From an uncultured Bacteroidales bacterium (lineage in GTDB: Bacteria > Bacteroidota > Bacteroidia > Bacteroidales > Muribaculaceae): a stretch of DNA of 7,427 nucleotides. The notes under the pieces were generated by a model. That model was not told the DNA's origin. It saw only the letters and a list, made by a program, of their open reading frames with translations, and ran no database searches. Within the stretch, counting starts at the first letter, position 1, and each line of letters begins with the position of its first letter. The position numbers and the translations under genes are program-made. The stretch covers positions 1 through 7,427 of the forward strand of contig USIY01000101.1 of the NCBI GenBank assembly GCA_900554845.1, given 5' to 3'. Shown here in pieces: positions 1 through 6,720 of this stretch.

Positions 1-76
1 TTTTTTTTTTCAAGCGGAAGGCGGCATACGAGGTGTAGAGAGGTCTCGTCGGCTCGGAGATGCGTATAAAAGACAG
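1..76. other. Nextera/Illumina P7 adapter read-through (non-genomic contig end)
   Basis: Ten T residues are followed by a near-copy of a Nextera i7 library end. Bases 11-34 match the 24-base P7 oligo with three A-to-G differences (16, 21, 33). Bases 35-42 read GTAGAGAG, the form in which Nextera index N707 appears in the primer. Bases 43-57 match the 15-base read-2 tail with one difference (50). Bases 58-76 match the 19-base transposon mosaic end with two differences (63, 70). In all, 52 of 58 fixed bases agree, in the correct order and without gaps. The T10 run corresponds to the homopolymer often read past the end of the flow-cell oligo. Adapter design is known; the matches are seen; the conclusion that genomic sequence starts at base 77 is inference, but very strong. 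The mismatches probably let it escape trimming. Confidence 0.96.
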
Positions 77-1754
77 CTTCAGTCAAAGTAAGCTGGTTCT
101 CGGGCTTTTCACCGGTTCCGGTATAGACTTGCTGATAGCCGTTGCCGGCGGCGACATAAATATCACTCAAATCGGCATCGCTCTTAATCTGCAGCGTTAC
201 ATTACGGTTAGCCAGTTTTACATTCGTGCCGATAACCGAAGCGTCCGGATGCTTGATCTCGCAAATTCTCGTCAGTGTAGCAAGATCCGTGGCGTTGAAT
301 GCATTAAGACGCACATAGTTATTGCCCTCTTTCTTAAAGAACACGGTCTGCTGGGCGAAGAAACGCATCAACATACTTGTACCTCCTGTCACAGCGCTAC
401 CCGCGGAATTAGTCTGGTTCTTGAAATAGACATAAGGTTTTCCGTCGGAGTTAGACTGGTATGTATAGAAGGACACACCGCTTGTGGCTTCGGCGTTGTC
501 GTTGACCACTGCCGTACCATCAAGAGTCATAGTGTAATGACCCACGGTAATGATGGATGGCATTGCGGCGGCCGGGTTCTTTGAAATAAGGGCTTTCTCC
601 CCGACAGTGGTTTCACGGTAGTAATGAGGGGTATTACCGTCCACGTCCTTATTACCGGATGTCACCACATCATTATAACTCAGATATTTCTGATGAAGAG
701 TTTCATCTTTGATATCGGATGCTACTTCGGGATAGGTTGCCGTAAAATAGGCCGGAGAATTTGCCCAGTAAGAACGATGGAAAGTGTAATTATTCCAAGT
801 CCAGGAATTTGTGGAACTAAGATCTCCGTTTATCTCTTTGTTCATATCCTGGAAAGAGTAGTTCTTCGGCAGAATTACTCCGGCATCTCCCGCCACGCGG
901 AACGATTTCACTGCAAAAGTCTCGTTAGCCTGTGCGTTAAGATCCCACCCGTCGAGGGCGAACGTTAATTTCACGGTCTTAGTGGAGAATTTGCCATCTG
1001 CATCGTACACACCGGCAACCGTTTCGTAATCATTTATACCATCATTGTTAAAAGTGAAATTCAGCTTGCTTGCATAACGCTCCACCCAGATGTCGATGAT
1101 CTTATCACTCTCGTCTATATTTTCGATTTCATCTTGCGCGGCCTTTCTGGTAGTGAATACATAGCCCGAGGGCACATTTGCAGCCATAACCAATTTATTG
1201 GAAGAATCATAATATACAGAGTTGCTCATCGGGAATCTCATGTTTGTGCCTGTTCCGGTAGTCACGTTGACGCGAGTCACCTGCTGAATCGTGCTCAACG
1301 GATTCTGAAGCTCACTCGGCGACGAAGGATTGATATAGCACATCACCTGTGTCGGAGGTGTCTGACCCTTGAACACATCAACCTCGACAACATTGTAGTA
1401 TTTGTTCTCTGCAGTGTTAACGCCACCAGTAGCTTCCTGAAAATCCGAGAGCTTCATCTGCACAAGATTACCCACTACATTACCGTCGATGTCATAGAAC
1501 ACGAAATAGATGTCGTCAATGGTCGACTCCTGTCCGCTACCAGGAGTAAAATCATTGTTGTCATCGTCCGGATTACCGTTTGCAGCGGAACCTCTGGTTC
1601 CCAGCATATCGCTGTTGATACCGATGCTTACATAGAACTTAGAGTCGCTTTTCATCGGTTCATTGCCCGATGTTTCGGGAGCGTCGCTCGAGCAGCCCGC
1701 AAGTCCGAAGGCTGCCATAGCCACAATCCCATAGAAAAACTTGTTTGTTTTCAT
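77..1754 (-). CDS. Mfa1/FimA-like fimbrillin lipoprotein, 3' end missing
   Basis: Probable structural subunit of a Bacteroidales type V fimbria, exported as a lipoprotein and polymerised on the cell surface. The start at 1754 gives MKTNK, a hydrophobic segment and lipobox LAGC with Cys21. A TRG site at 52-56 (Arg54) lies where fimbrillins are typically cut by an Arg-specific protease before donor-strand polymerisation. The N-domain ends with VERYASKLNF (224-233), a fimbrillin hallmark. The second domain has GWDLNAQANETFAVKSF (269-285) and RSYWANSPAYF (327-337), also typical of the Mfa1 family. The acidic, Asn-rich loop at 58-70 is low complexity. The frame is open and free of stops to E559 (bases 78-80), where the adapter begins. 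It stays open through the adapter, so a naive call would add about 25 false residues. The true C-terminal strand is absent. Family assignment is from remembered motifs; the exact subfamily is uncertain. Confidence 0.85.
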
Positions 1755-1870
1755 GCGAATTGTATTATTATTTATGTTATTTTGTGTCAGTATACAGTAT
1801 TTGGAAAATAATTACATAATTCTTAACTTTGACCTCATAGGCACATATGAGTGAAAAAGTGAGCGGTTAG

Positions 1871-1927
1871 ACAAAAACAGGTGTGGTCCCGGAACCGCGG
1901 CAGTTATGCCACGGTCCCGGGACCACA
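1871..1927 (-). terminator. Strong intrinsic terminator, leftward
   Basis: Bases 1882-1902 and 1907-1927 form a 21-bp inverted repeat around a 4-base loop. The two imperfect positions are G·U wobbles in minus-strand RNA but A·C mismatches in plus-strand RNA, so the RNA folds fully only when read leftward. On the minus strand the stem is followed by CCTG and then five T residues (1877-1873); no T-run follows on the plus side. Orientation, wobbles and T-run agree on a leftward terminator. One arm contains a perfect 12-bp palindrome, GGTCCCGGGACC (1913-1924). It lies about 115 bp upstream of the fimbrillin start, an odd place for an end-of-operon terminator because a promoter lies just before it. 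Confidence 0.82.
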
Positions 1928-2148
1928 TCCCGATAGTATAGTCACATGAAAATATTACCCTCTCAAGAATGCATAAATATGCATTTCGGGGGGGTAAATC
2001 GTATATTCATGTTTCTAATATTCACGTTATTGCTGTTATTTTTCTTTTAATGCCTCGCCTTCACGACCTTATCCCAATATTAAAATCTCGAAGGCTGTGT
2101 GTTCATGTGTTGCATAAACATATACAAGCTATTGTAAGTTTGTGCTAT
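1873..2148 (-). ncRNA. Candidate ~275-nt small RNA or attenuated leader
   Basis: The interval runs from the expected start point of the promoter at 2155-2186 to the T-run of the terminator at 1871-1927. It contains no convincing reading frame; the longest features are a 13-residue ORF (2121-2080) and a 15-residue ORF (2010-1963). It contains an imperfect hairpin at 1955-1997. Two interpretations fit: a free-standing small RNA, or a leader whose termination is conditional and which controls the fimbrillin gene 115 bp further on. No known riboswitch or RNA family was recognised. The start point is inferred from the promoter spacing, not observed. Confidence 0.42.
1955..1997. repeat. Imperfect inverted repeat (hairpin) with G7 run
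   Basis: The core AATGCATA (1968-1975) and TATGCATT (1978-1985) pair perfectly around two bases. Outside an internal loop, TTACCC (1955-1960) pairs with GGGTAA (1992-1997). The bases between, 1961-1964 against 1988-1991, pair fully in plus-strand RNA with U·G wobbles but only partly in minus-strand RNA. The right arm carries a run of seven G residues (1988-1994). It sits inside the candidate leader and about 30 bp before the terminator in leftward reading. Its role is unknown; it could be RNA structure or a DNA binding site. Confidence 0.55.
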
Positions 2149-2154
2149 CCGATG

Positions 2155-2186
2155 CAAAATTAATGCTAATTTTGATAAATGCAAAA
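2155..2186 (-). promoter_or_regulatory. Bacteroidetes sigma-ABfr-type promoter, leftward
   Basis: On the minus strand a -33 TTTG (2185-2182) is followed after exactly 19 bases by TAATTTTG (2162-2155), a full match to the -7 consensus TAnnTTTG. The region just upstream is A/T-tract DNA (about 2187-2201), which resembles an UP element. Both boxes lie inside a direct repeat, TTTTGCAT, at 2186-2179 and 2159-2152. That makes the repeat possibly also a regulator site, although part of the similarity follows from the shared TTTG. Transcription would begin near 2148 and run toward the terminator and the fimbrillin. Confidence 0.78.
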
Positions 2187-2208
2187 TAAAAAGATTTTTT
2201 TAACACAC

Positions 2209-2221
2209 TTGGCGAAGCCAA
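2209..2221 (-). terminator. Weak hairpin after the lyase-like gene
   Basis: TTGGC and GCCAA pair around a 3-base loop, 23 bases after the stop codon at 2244. The T-rich stretch on the minus strand begins only some 14 bases later and is preceded by seven A residues. The stem is short and the T-run is misplaced, so termination here may be partial. If it fails, the five-gene unit would read into the promoter region and stop at the strong terminator near 1871. Confidence 0.3.
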
Positions 2222-2243
2222 CATAACCAGACGCAACAGTTTT

Positions 2244-4793
2244 TCATGGACACCAAGGTTTATGTTTTATCGAATTACCCTCTACGTAGACTTTCATTGT
2301 CTTGCCGGAGGAAATCTTGATTTTCTTGCGGAAAGACTTGCCGTCAGCAATGATCGTTATTTCGGGAACCGTGCTGACAATAGAATTATTGGTGACATAC
2401 ACTGCAGCAGGATTGTCGGGATCCTGCACAGCGGTCATACCGGAGCCGGATATGAAGACACGCAACTCATCTGCAAAGGAATGATTCTGGGCCACCGATA
2501 ACTCTGCGAAAGAGGCACTGTCTTCTATTTTTGTCTTGACGGACAATACAGGCGCCTTGCTTCCGATTCTGATATTCTTCAAAGCCGCGTCCTCCCTTTC
2601 CCCCATGAAATTGGAAACCAACATGAAATATGAGCCGTCGGGATCGGGGGCGATCACTCCGTTCCACCCCTCCGGAAGACTTTCGGACAACAGAATGGTA
2701 TTGTCCCTTAGCTCTTTGGTGCTCACCGCATTGACCGAGGTATAATAATTGACGTTACGACGGTCCACTAAATCACCCGGGTTGACCCTGCGCGATTCAT
2801 CGGAGAACAAAGTATAGAGCTTTGACGTGAGTATCGAATTATTGTTGCCGCGGTCGCCGAAGCCCATATTTCTGTTTCCCAAGGCCACGAAACCGAGCTC
2901 ATTGTCGATATTGACCCAGTCCGACGGAATCTTTTTGAAAACCTCGCCGGTAGCCACATCCCCGGAAGAAGTGTCTTCAGAATACAATGTGCGCGAATCT
3001 TTGGTGAAAGGATCCGTGGATATGGCCATCAGACCCCCTTTCTCATTGACAATTTCAGCTGTGTCGTTCGCCGTGACATAATCAAGATATATCACCGCGT
3101 TTCCGGGAGTGGAATAAAGGGCAAAACGATTATTGAGCGCTCCCTCGTTGCAGTTGAGCTCACCGTTCATGACAAAATAATTCCCACCCGTTTCATAAAT
3201 AGCGTTCACCACAGGGACTGCGTCGCTCTTGCGGCCTTCCACCTCATACCATCCTAAGAAATTGCCGTTGTTGCCCGAACGGTAAGGAACGATGACCTTG
3301 TTGTTGTCGGGATTATGGGATGCGATATATCCGGAATAATTCTTCAGGCCCTCGCTCCAGGAGAAGCAGACGAAGCGCGAGGGCGACGAGCTGCGGACTA
3401 TGTTCTGATCCGGGAATATATAGGTCTCACCGTAGTCGGCCATGATGTCGGGCCAGGTTGAGGGGGTGATGTCGTGGGTGGGCATCACCTCATGCATCAG
3501 CCAGGACATCATCACCCTGTGCGCCTCCACCCCCATGCGCCGGGAGCCCACGTCAGGACGAAGCAGCCACGAGCCGTCGCCGGTCGTTTTCTGACGCGCC
3601 TTGATATACTTGTAGGCCATATTCTCCAGGAACAGAGCGTTCGGATCTTTCAGGAACGAGGCCATAGTGGAATATGACGTGATCTGGTCGAACAGGAACA
3701 GACTCCAGTCGTTGCCGTTGGGCATCGCCAGCTCGCCGTCGGCCAACGCCAGCCTGTTCAGGACATTGTCCATCACCTCCTGATTGTTGTGCATCAGCGC
3801 GTTCGATTTCCATTTCTCCACGCCGTACAGTTCCTTCTGGAACAGCTTCAACGCCAAGGCCGCCTCTCCCAATTCCTGCATCACCACGTTCTGATAGCTC
3901 GTATGGAACAGATTGTGATTCTGCAAAGTCCAGTCAGGATAAAGATTCGGTCCGATATAGAGATCAGCCACCGTCTTGCCGTCATATTCAGGGTCAATCA
4001 CAGTCCGGTCGTCGGCGTCGGAAGGATGCGAATAGCAATTCACCGCGAACTCACGCATCCTGTCGAACCACCGCTTCGACTTGGGATTATCGGGGAACAG
4101 GCCCAACGCCGCAGCCAGGACATCAACTTCCCAGCCGTTTTCCTCCGCCTTGGTGTCGCCGATATATCCGGTGGGGATATCTCGTTCCAACTCATAGTCA
4201 CATTCAGCCTCGAGCAATCGCTCGATGTCCCTCTTTTGCTCCGATGTCAGCGAGTTCCACTGAAAAAAGGCCGAATATGCCACGGACATGGCCCATAACG
4301 ACGATTCCCATTGAGAATCGTTCTTGGAAGTGGAGCCCCAGTATGAATTGCCGGCGCACGGATAGAGTCTGTTGGCTTTATGAGTGGAGCTGGCATAATT
4401 CAACGAACGCGCGGCCCAGTCCTTAAGGTCCTGCCACGTAACGCCTTCAGGCAACACAACCTTGTCCTGCGCATATTTCACCAAAAAAGCGCATATCATG
4501 GAAAAGTCGGCGTTATGCCGCACTCCCTGCTCGTTGCTCCCCATGGTGTTCTCTCCTTTGAAGACGCCCAGCGGATATCCTTGGGAATTCCGATCCTCTA
4601 TCGGCTGCCAATTGGCCTTCATATATGAAGTGAAGTCGGCCAGCATCTGCAACATCCCGTCCTTCATCTGCTTTTCAGCCACGAACTCATGTGTTATGAC
4701 TCCTTCCGTAACTTGTTGGCCCTGCATCGCTCCTGTAAACAGGACAAAGGCCGCAATCAATACAGCCAATCTCGGAAACCTCTTTATTCCCAT
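2244..4793 (-). CDS. Secreted alpha/alpha-toroid protein, candidate polysaccharide lyase
   Basis: The 849-residue product starts with a signal peptide: basic GIKR, hydrophobic LAVLIAAFVLFTGA and likely cleavage near residue 25. There is no lipobox, so it is probably periplasmic or released. Residues about 40-440 are helical and Trp/Tyr-rich, with blocks HNADFSMI (93-100), GDTKAEENGWEVDVL (212-226), NHNLFHTSY (292-300) and NGNDW (359-363). Clustered Asn, His and Tyr in this spacing recall the active cleft of heparinase II/III-like toroid lyases. Residues about 465-849 look beta-rich, as in the sandwich domains of such enzymes. The frame is intact. The start at 4793 lies two bases after the NUDIX stop codon, so translation is probably coupled. 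No SusC/SusD genes are visible, so the substrate is unknown. The fold class is inferred from motifs; lyase activity is a guess, and another glycan-active role is possible. Confidence 0.62.
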   Translation of the reverse strand: MGIKRFPRLAVLIAAFVLFTGAMQGQQVTEGVITHEFVAEKQMKDGMLQMLADFTSYMKANWQPIEDRNSQGYPLGVFKGENTMGSNEQGVRHNADFSMICAFLVKYAQDKVVLPEGVTWQDLKDWAARSLNYASSTHKANRLYPCAGNSYWGSTSKNDSQWESSLWAMSVAYSAFFQWNSLTSEQKRDIERLLEAECDYELERDIPTGYIGDTKAEENGWEVDVLAAALGLFPDNPKSKRWFDRMREFAVNCYSHPSDADDRTVIDPEYDGKTVADLYIGPNLYPDWTLQNHNLFHTSYQNVVMQELGEAALALKLFQKELYGVEKWKSNALMHNNQEVMDNVLNRLALADGELAMPNGNDWSLFLFDQITSYSTMASFLKDPNALFLENMAYKYIKARQKTTGDGSWLLRPDVGSRRMGVEAHRVMMSWLMHEVMPTHDITPSTWPDIMADYGETYIFPDQNIVRSSSPSRFVCFSWSEGLKNYSGYIASHNPDNNKVIVPYRSGNNGNFLGWYEVEGRKSDAVPVVNAIYETGGNYFVMNGELNCNEGALNNRFALYSTPGNAVIYLDYVTANDTAEIVNEKGGLMAISTDPFTKDSRTLYSEDTSSGDVATGEVFKKIPSDWVNIDNELGFVALGNRNMGFGDRGNNNSILTSKLYTLFSDESRRVNPGDLVDRRNVNYYTSVNAVSTKELRDNTILLSESLPEGWNGVIAPDPDGSYFMLVSNFMGEREDAALKNIRIGSKAPVLSVKTKIEDSASFAELSVAQNHSFADELRVFISGSGMTAVQDPDNPAAVYVTNNSIVSTVPEITIIADGKSFRKKIKISSGKTMKVYVEGNSIKHKPWCP

Positions 4794-4795
4794 TG

Positions 4796-5293
4796 TTACT
4801 CAGATTGTTTAAAATAAAGATCGCATAACGCATGGGATACGGAGCCCTCCGGATGCACCAGTCCCACAGCTTCGGAGGCTGTATGCCATTCCGCCGAATC
4901 AACCTCCACCGAGGGATGCGGCTCACCGTCATGCACCTTCGCGATGAATCCCAGCATCAGCATATCCTTGCGTGCGAACCACCAGCTTCCGGCATATCTC
5001 AGGCTCTCCACTTCCAGTCCCGTCTCCTCCTCTATCTCACGGCGCATTGTCCCTTCTGCGGTTTCGCCCGGTTTCATGTATCCGCTCACCAGATTCATAT
5101 ACTTGGTGGATATATACCCCTGACGTTGCAACAGCACTTCATTGCGTGAATTGCATACCAGACCGATCACGCATGTAGAGAACATCTCGAACCACGGCTT
5201 GTTGCACTTGTCACACCACGGCACATCCGTCTCATCCCCCAAATCCCTCGCTGACAATAAAGTCCCGCAGTCAGGGCAATGTCTGAAACGCAT
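4796..5293 (-). CDS. Zinc-ribbon NUDIX hydrolase
   Basis: Cytoplasmic pyrophosphohydrolase of 165 residues. Cys6, Cys9, Cys27 and Cys30 form two CxxC knuckles of a zinc ribbon. A complete Nudix box follows: Gly71, Glu77, Arg85-Glu86, Glu89-Glu90 and Gly92, which binds the divalent metal and catalyses cleavage of nucleoside diphosphates linked to another group. The architecture is that of the C-terminal half of NudC (NADH pyrophosphatase, about 257 residues in E. coli), without its N-terminal domain. The NudC signature SQPWPFPxS after the box is not conserved; residues 101-109 (AGSWWFARK) keep only the Trp and Phe. NADH specificity is therefore unproven and no gene symbol is given. The start at 5293 gives MRFRHCPDCG directly before the zinc ribbon. 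It lies 33 bp from the Sel1 gene and 2 bp from the lyase-like gene. Confidence 0.9.
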   Translation of the reverse strand: MRFRHCPDCGTLLSARDLGDETDVPWCDKCNKPWFEMFSTCVIGLVCNSRNEVLLQRQGYISTKYMNLVSGYMKPGETAEGTMRREIEEETGLEVESLRYAGSWWFARKDMLMLGFIAKVHDGEPHPSVEVDSAEWHTASEAVGLVHPEGSVSHALCDLYFKQSE

Positions 5294-5326
5294 TATTGAT
5301 GTTTAATTAAGATTTCGTGTTTAATT

Positions 5327-5839
5327 TCAGTCTTCTTCCTTGGCAGTGTCCTGTTCCGAAGCAAGCTGACGCAGCCTTGACTTCTCCGCCAGACGGTGCC
5401 ATGAAGCCGCCGATTTGGCGCAGTAATCATAATGGCTGTCGTCCGGAGCAAGACGCTTCAACTCTGCGGCGAACATCTGAGAAAGAGCCTCCGCCGCCTC
5501 CCAATAGCCGAACTCGTAGGCGTCTTCATAATATTTGCGGGCGAGACGGAACTCTCCGGCAGGCAAACCTATGCCGTACTCATAAATCTGTCCCATACGA
5601 TAGGAATAATCGTGGGGATTCATCCTTACGGCCCACTGTGTGGTGTCATAAATTTTCTTACCGAGGTCTTTTGCCTGCGCGCTGCCGAGCCACTCGTCAT
5701 CAAGAGTCACGAACTGCCAGTAATAGTCGCTGACGGCACATGCCGCATCGCGGTCGTGCCCGGCCATCGCTTCATATTTCTTCAAAGCCTCTTCCGGATT
5801 ACGGTTCAGCTCCGCGAATATTTCATCCTCTCGTTCCAT
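5327..5839 (-). CDS. Sel1-repeat (TPR-like) protein
   Basis: A 170-residue protein with no signal peptide or membrane segment, so probably cytoplasmic. Residues 80-119 read as a Sel1-like repeat: YRMGQIYEYGIGLP, then FRLARKYYEDAYEFGYWEAAEAL, with the usual helix-turn-helix spacing of Ala, Gly and Tyr. The N-terminal part (about 5-75) is helical and could hold a further degenerate repeat. Residues 120-170 are helical and end in an acidic tail (AKEED). Sel1 proteins act as scaffolds for protein-protein contacts; the partner cannot be read from the sequence. It lies 54 bp after the 274-residue gene and 33 bp before the NUDIX gene, all on one strand. Confidence 0.78.
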   Translation of the reverse strand: MEREDEIFAELNRNPEEALKKYEAMAGHDRDAACAVSDYYWQFVTLDDEWLGSAQAKDLGKKIYDTTQWAVRMNPHDYSYRMGQIYEYGIGLPAGEFRLARKYYEDAYEFGYWEAAEALSQMFAAELKRLAPDDSHYDYCAKSAASWHRLAEKSRLRQLASEQDTAKEED

Positions 5840-5893
5840 AATATAGAAGTTGTTTCTACTTATTTACGAAAATTTTTAAAAACATAACGTCCG

Positions 5894-6718
5894 TCAGTCA
5901 AACATCACACCGGGGTTCATCGCGGCCGGTGATTTCCAGTCGATGCCGTATTTCTGCGCCAGCAGCTCCTTTTTTGCACTCCAGAACATAAAGCAGAACC
6001 CCATCCCCTTGCGTGCATTCGCGAAGCGGCGGTCCAGTTCTTCCTCCACATCATAATATATGGCCTCCCACTCCCGGGTATATTCCACCGTATCCTTATG
6101 CAGATGCGACATTGTAGGATTCATGATAATCCCCATCATCTCGCGGGAGGTCAACAAATTGGATATTAGGCCCTGAAGTTCCTTGTCGAGCAGATGTCCG
6201 CACCATCCGGTATAAGGAAGCAACACCTGAAGTTTCAGCAATTTCACCACGTAGCGTTTCATTTCCTTGTCGTCCGGTTTCTCCGGCAACACGGCGCGTA
6301 CGTAACGCAACAACAGCTCGTAGAGAGCGTGGTTGTAAACAGTGTCGGACACCGCGTCTATAAGCCGGGGCATTGTCTGCTCGTAGACCTCCACAGGCGT
6401 CATGTCGTCGCGAAGCAAAGACAAAGCGTCGTCCGCCACATGGATGATATCACGATAATTCTCCTGATTCACCATTGCCTCGGCCTCAAGCACAAGCAAC
6501 TGCATGTACGCCAGATCATATATATGGTCGGGATTCTCCTCCTGAATCATCTTCACCAGAACCTGGCAAAGATCAATATCGGTCTGGAATTGTTCCTTCC
6601 CGTCAGCCGGCATCGTTTCCTGTCGTATAAGGAACGCCTGGTCTATCCGTTCGTCGACCGACAGACTTCTGTCTTTGGCTACTCGTATGATATAATCTTT
6701 AAATTCCGGTCTTTTCAT
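5894..6718 (-). CDS. Hypothetical helical protein with WxSPxxMNPGVMFD tail
   Basis: A 274-residue protein that I do not recognise by function. It lacks a signal peptide and membrane segments. Residues 1-235 are predicted helical by composition, with pairs of amphipathic helices that resemble TPR/HEAT-like solenoid arrays (for example 64-104 and 116-145), but no repeat is clear enough to name. A short aromatic patch (GMGFCFMFWSAKKELL, 238-253) precedes the last 14 residues, WKSPAAMNPGVMFD. I have the impression, from memory only, that similar tails end several Bacteroidetes hypothetical proteins. The ATG at 6718 comes two bases after the TAA of the DUF1963 gene, so the two are probably translated together. 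Confidence 0.8.
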   Translation of the reverse strand: MKRPEFKDYIIRVAKDRSLSVDERIDQAFLIRQETMPADGKEQFQTDIDLCQVLVKMIQEENPDHIYDLAYMQLLVLEAEAMVNQENYRDIIHVADDALSLLRDDMTPVEVYEQTMPRLIDAVSDTVYNHALYELLLRYVRAVLPEKPDDKEMKRYVVKLLKLQVLLPYTGWCGHLLDKELQGLISNLLTSREMMGIIMNPTMSHLHKDTVEYTREWEAIYYDVEEELDRRFANARKGMGFCFMFWSAKKELLAQKYGIDWKSPAAMNPGVMFD

Positions 6719-6720
6719 AA

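Larger units (their letters stand above)
1755..2243. other. 489-bp gene-free region between fimbrillin and lyase-like gene
   Basis: No protein-coding gene is convincing here on either strand. The stretch holds, in minus-strand reading order, a weak hairpin after the lyase-like gene, an A/T-tract followed by a strong promoter, two tiny ORFs, an imperfect hairpin, a strong terminator and about 115 bp of A/T-rich sequence leading to the fimbrillin start. The last 115 bp contain no clear second TTTG/TAnnTTTG promoter. It is therefore unclear whether the fimbrillin has its own promoter or depends on read-through of the terminator. The small ORFs on the minus strand are 2121-2080 (MFMQHMNTQPSRF) and 2010-1963 (15 codons); neither has supporting evidence. 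Confidence 0.7.

Noticed and set aside
1..10. T10 run as a natural terminator or homopolymer
   Set aside because: It abuts the P7 oligo end precisely, as expected for sequencing past the flow-cell adapter, and has no preceding stem.
60..584. Plus-strand ORF of 174 codons
   Set aside because: Its start codon lies in the adapter and it runs antisense to the fimbrillin; the minus frame has a signal peptide and family motifs, this one has none.
1134..1811. Plus-strand ORF of 225 codons
   Set aside because: Antisense to the fimbrillin N-terminal half, with Cys/His-rich composition typical of a shadow frame and no recognisable domain.
2080..2121. 13-residue leader peptide MFMQHMNTQPSRF on the minus strand
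   Set aside because: Its position just after the promoter is suggestive, but it has no run of a regulatory amino acid and could occur by chance; mentioned only in the notes on the region.
1969..2163. Plus-strand ORF of 64 codons in the gene-free region
   Set aside because: It starts inside the hairpin at 1955-1997, runs opposite to the promoter, and has no recognisable features.
1755..2243. Invertible promoter (phase-variation switch) for the fimbrillin
   Set aside because: Fimbrial genes in this phylum can be controlled this way, but I found no long inverted repeat pair flanking the promoter; the repeats present are compact hairpins that do not bracket it, and no recombinase gene is in view.
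3789..4298. Plus-strand ORF of 169 codons
   Set aside because: Antisense to the conserved toroid domain of the 849-residue protein; no independent support.
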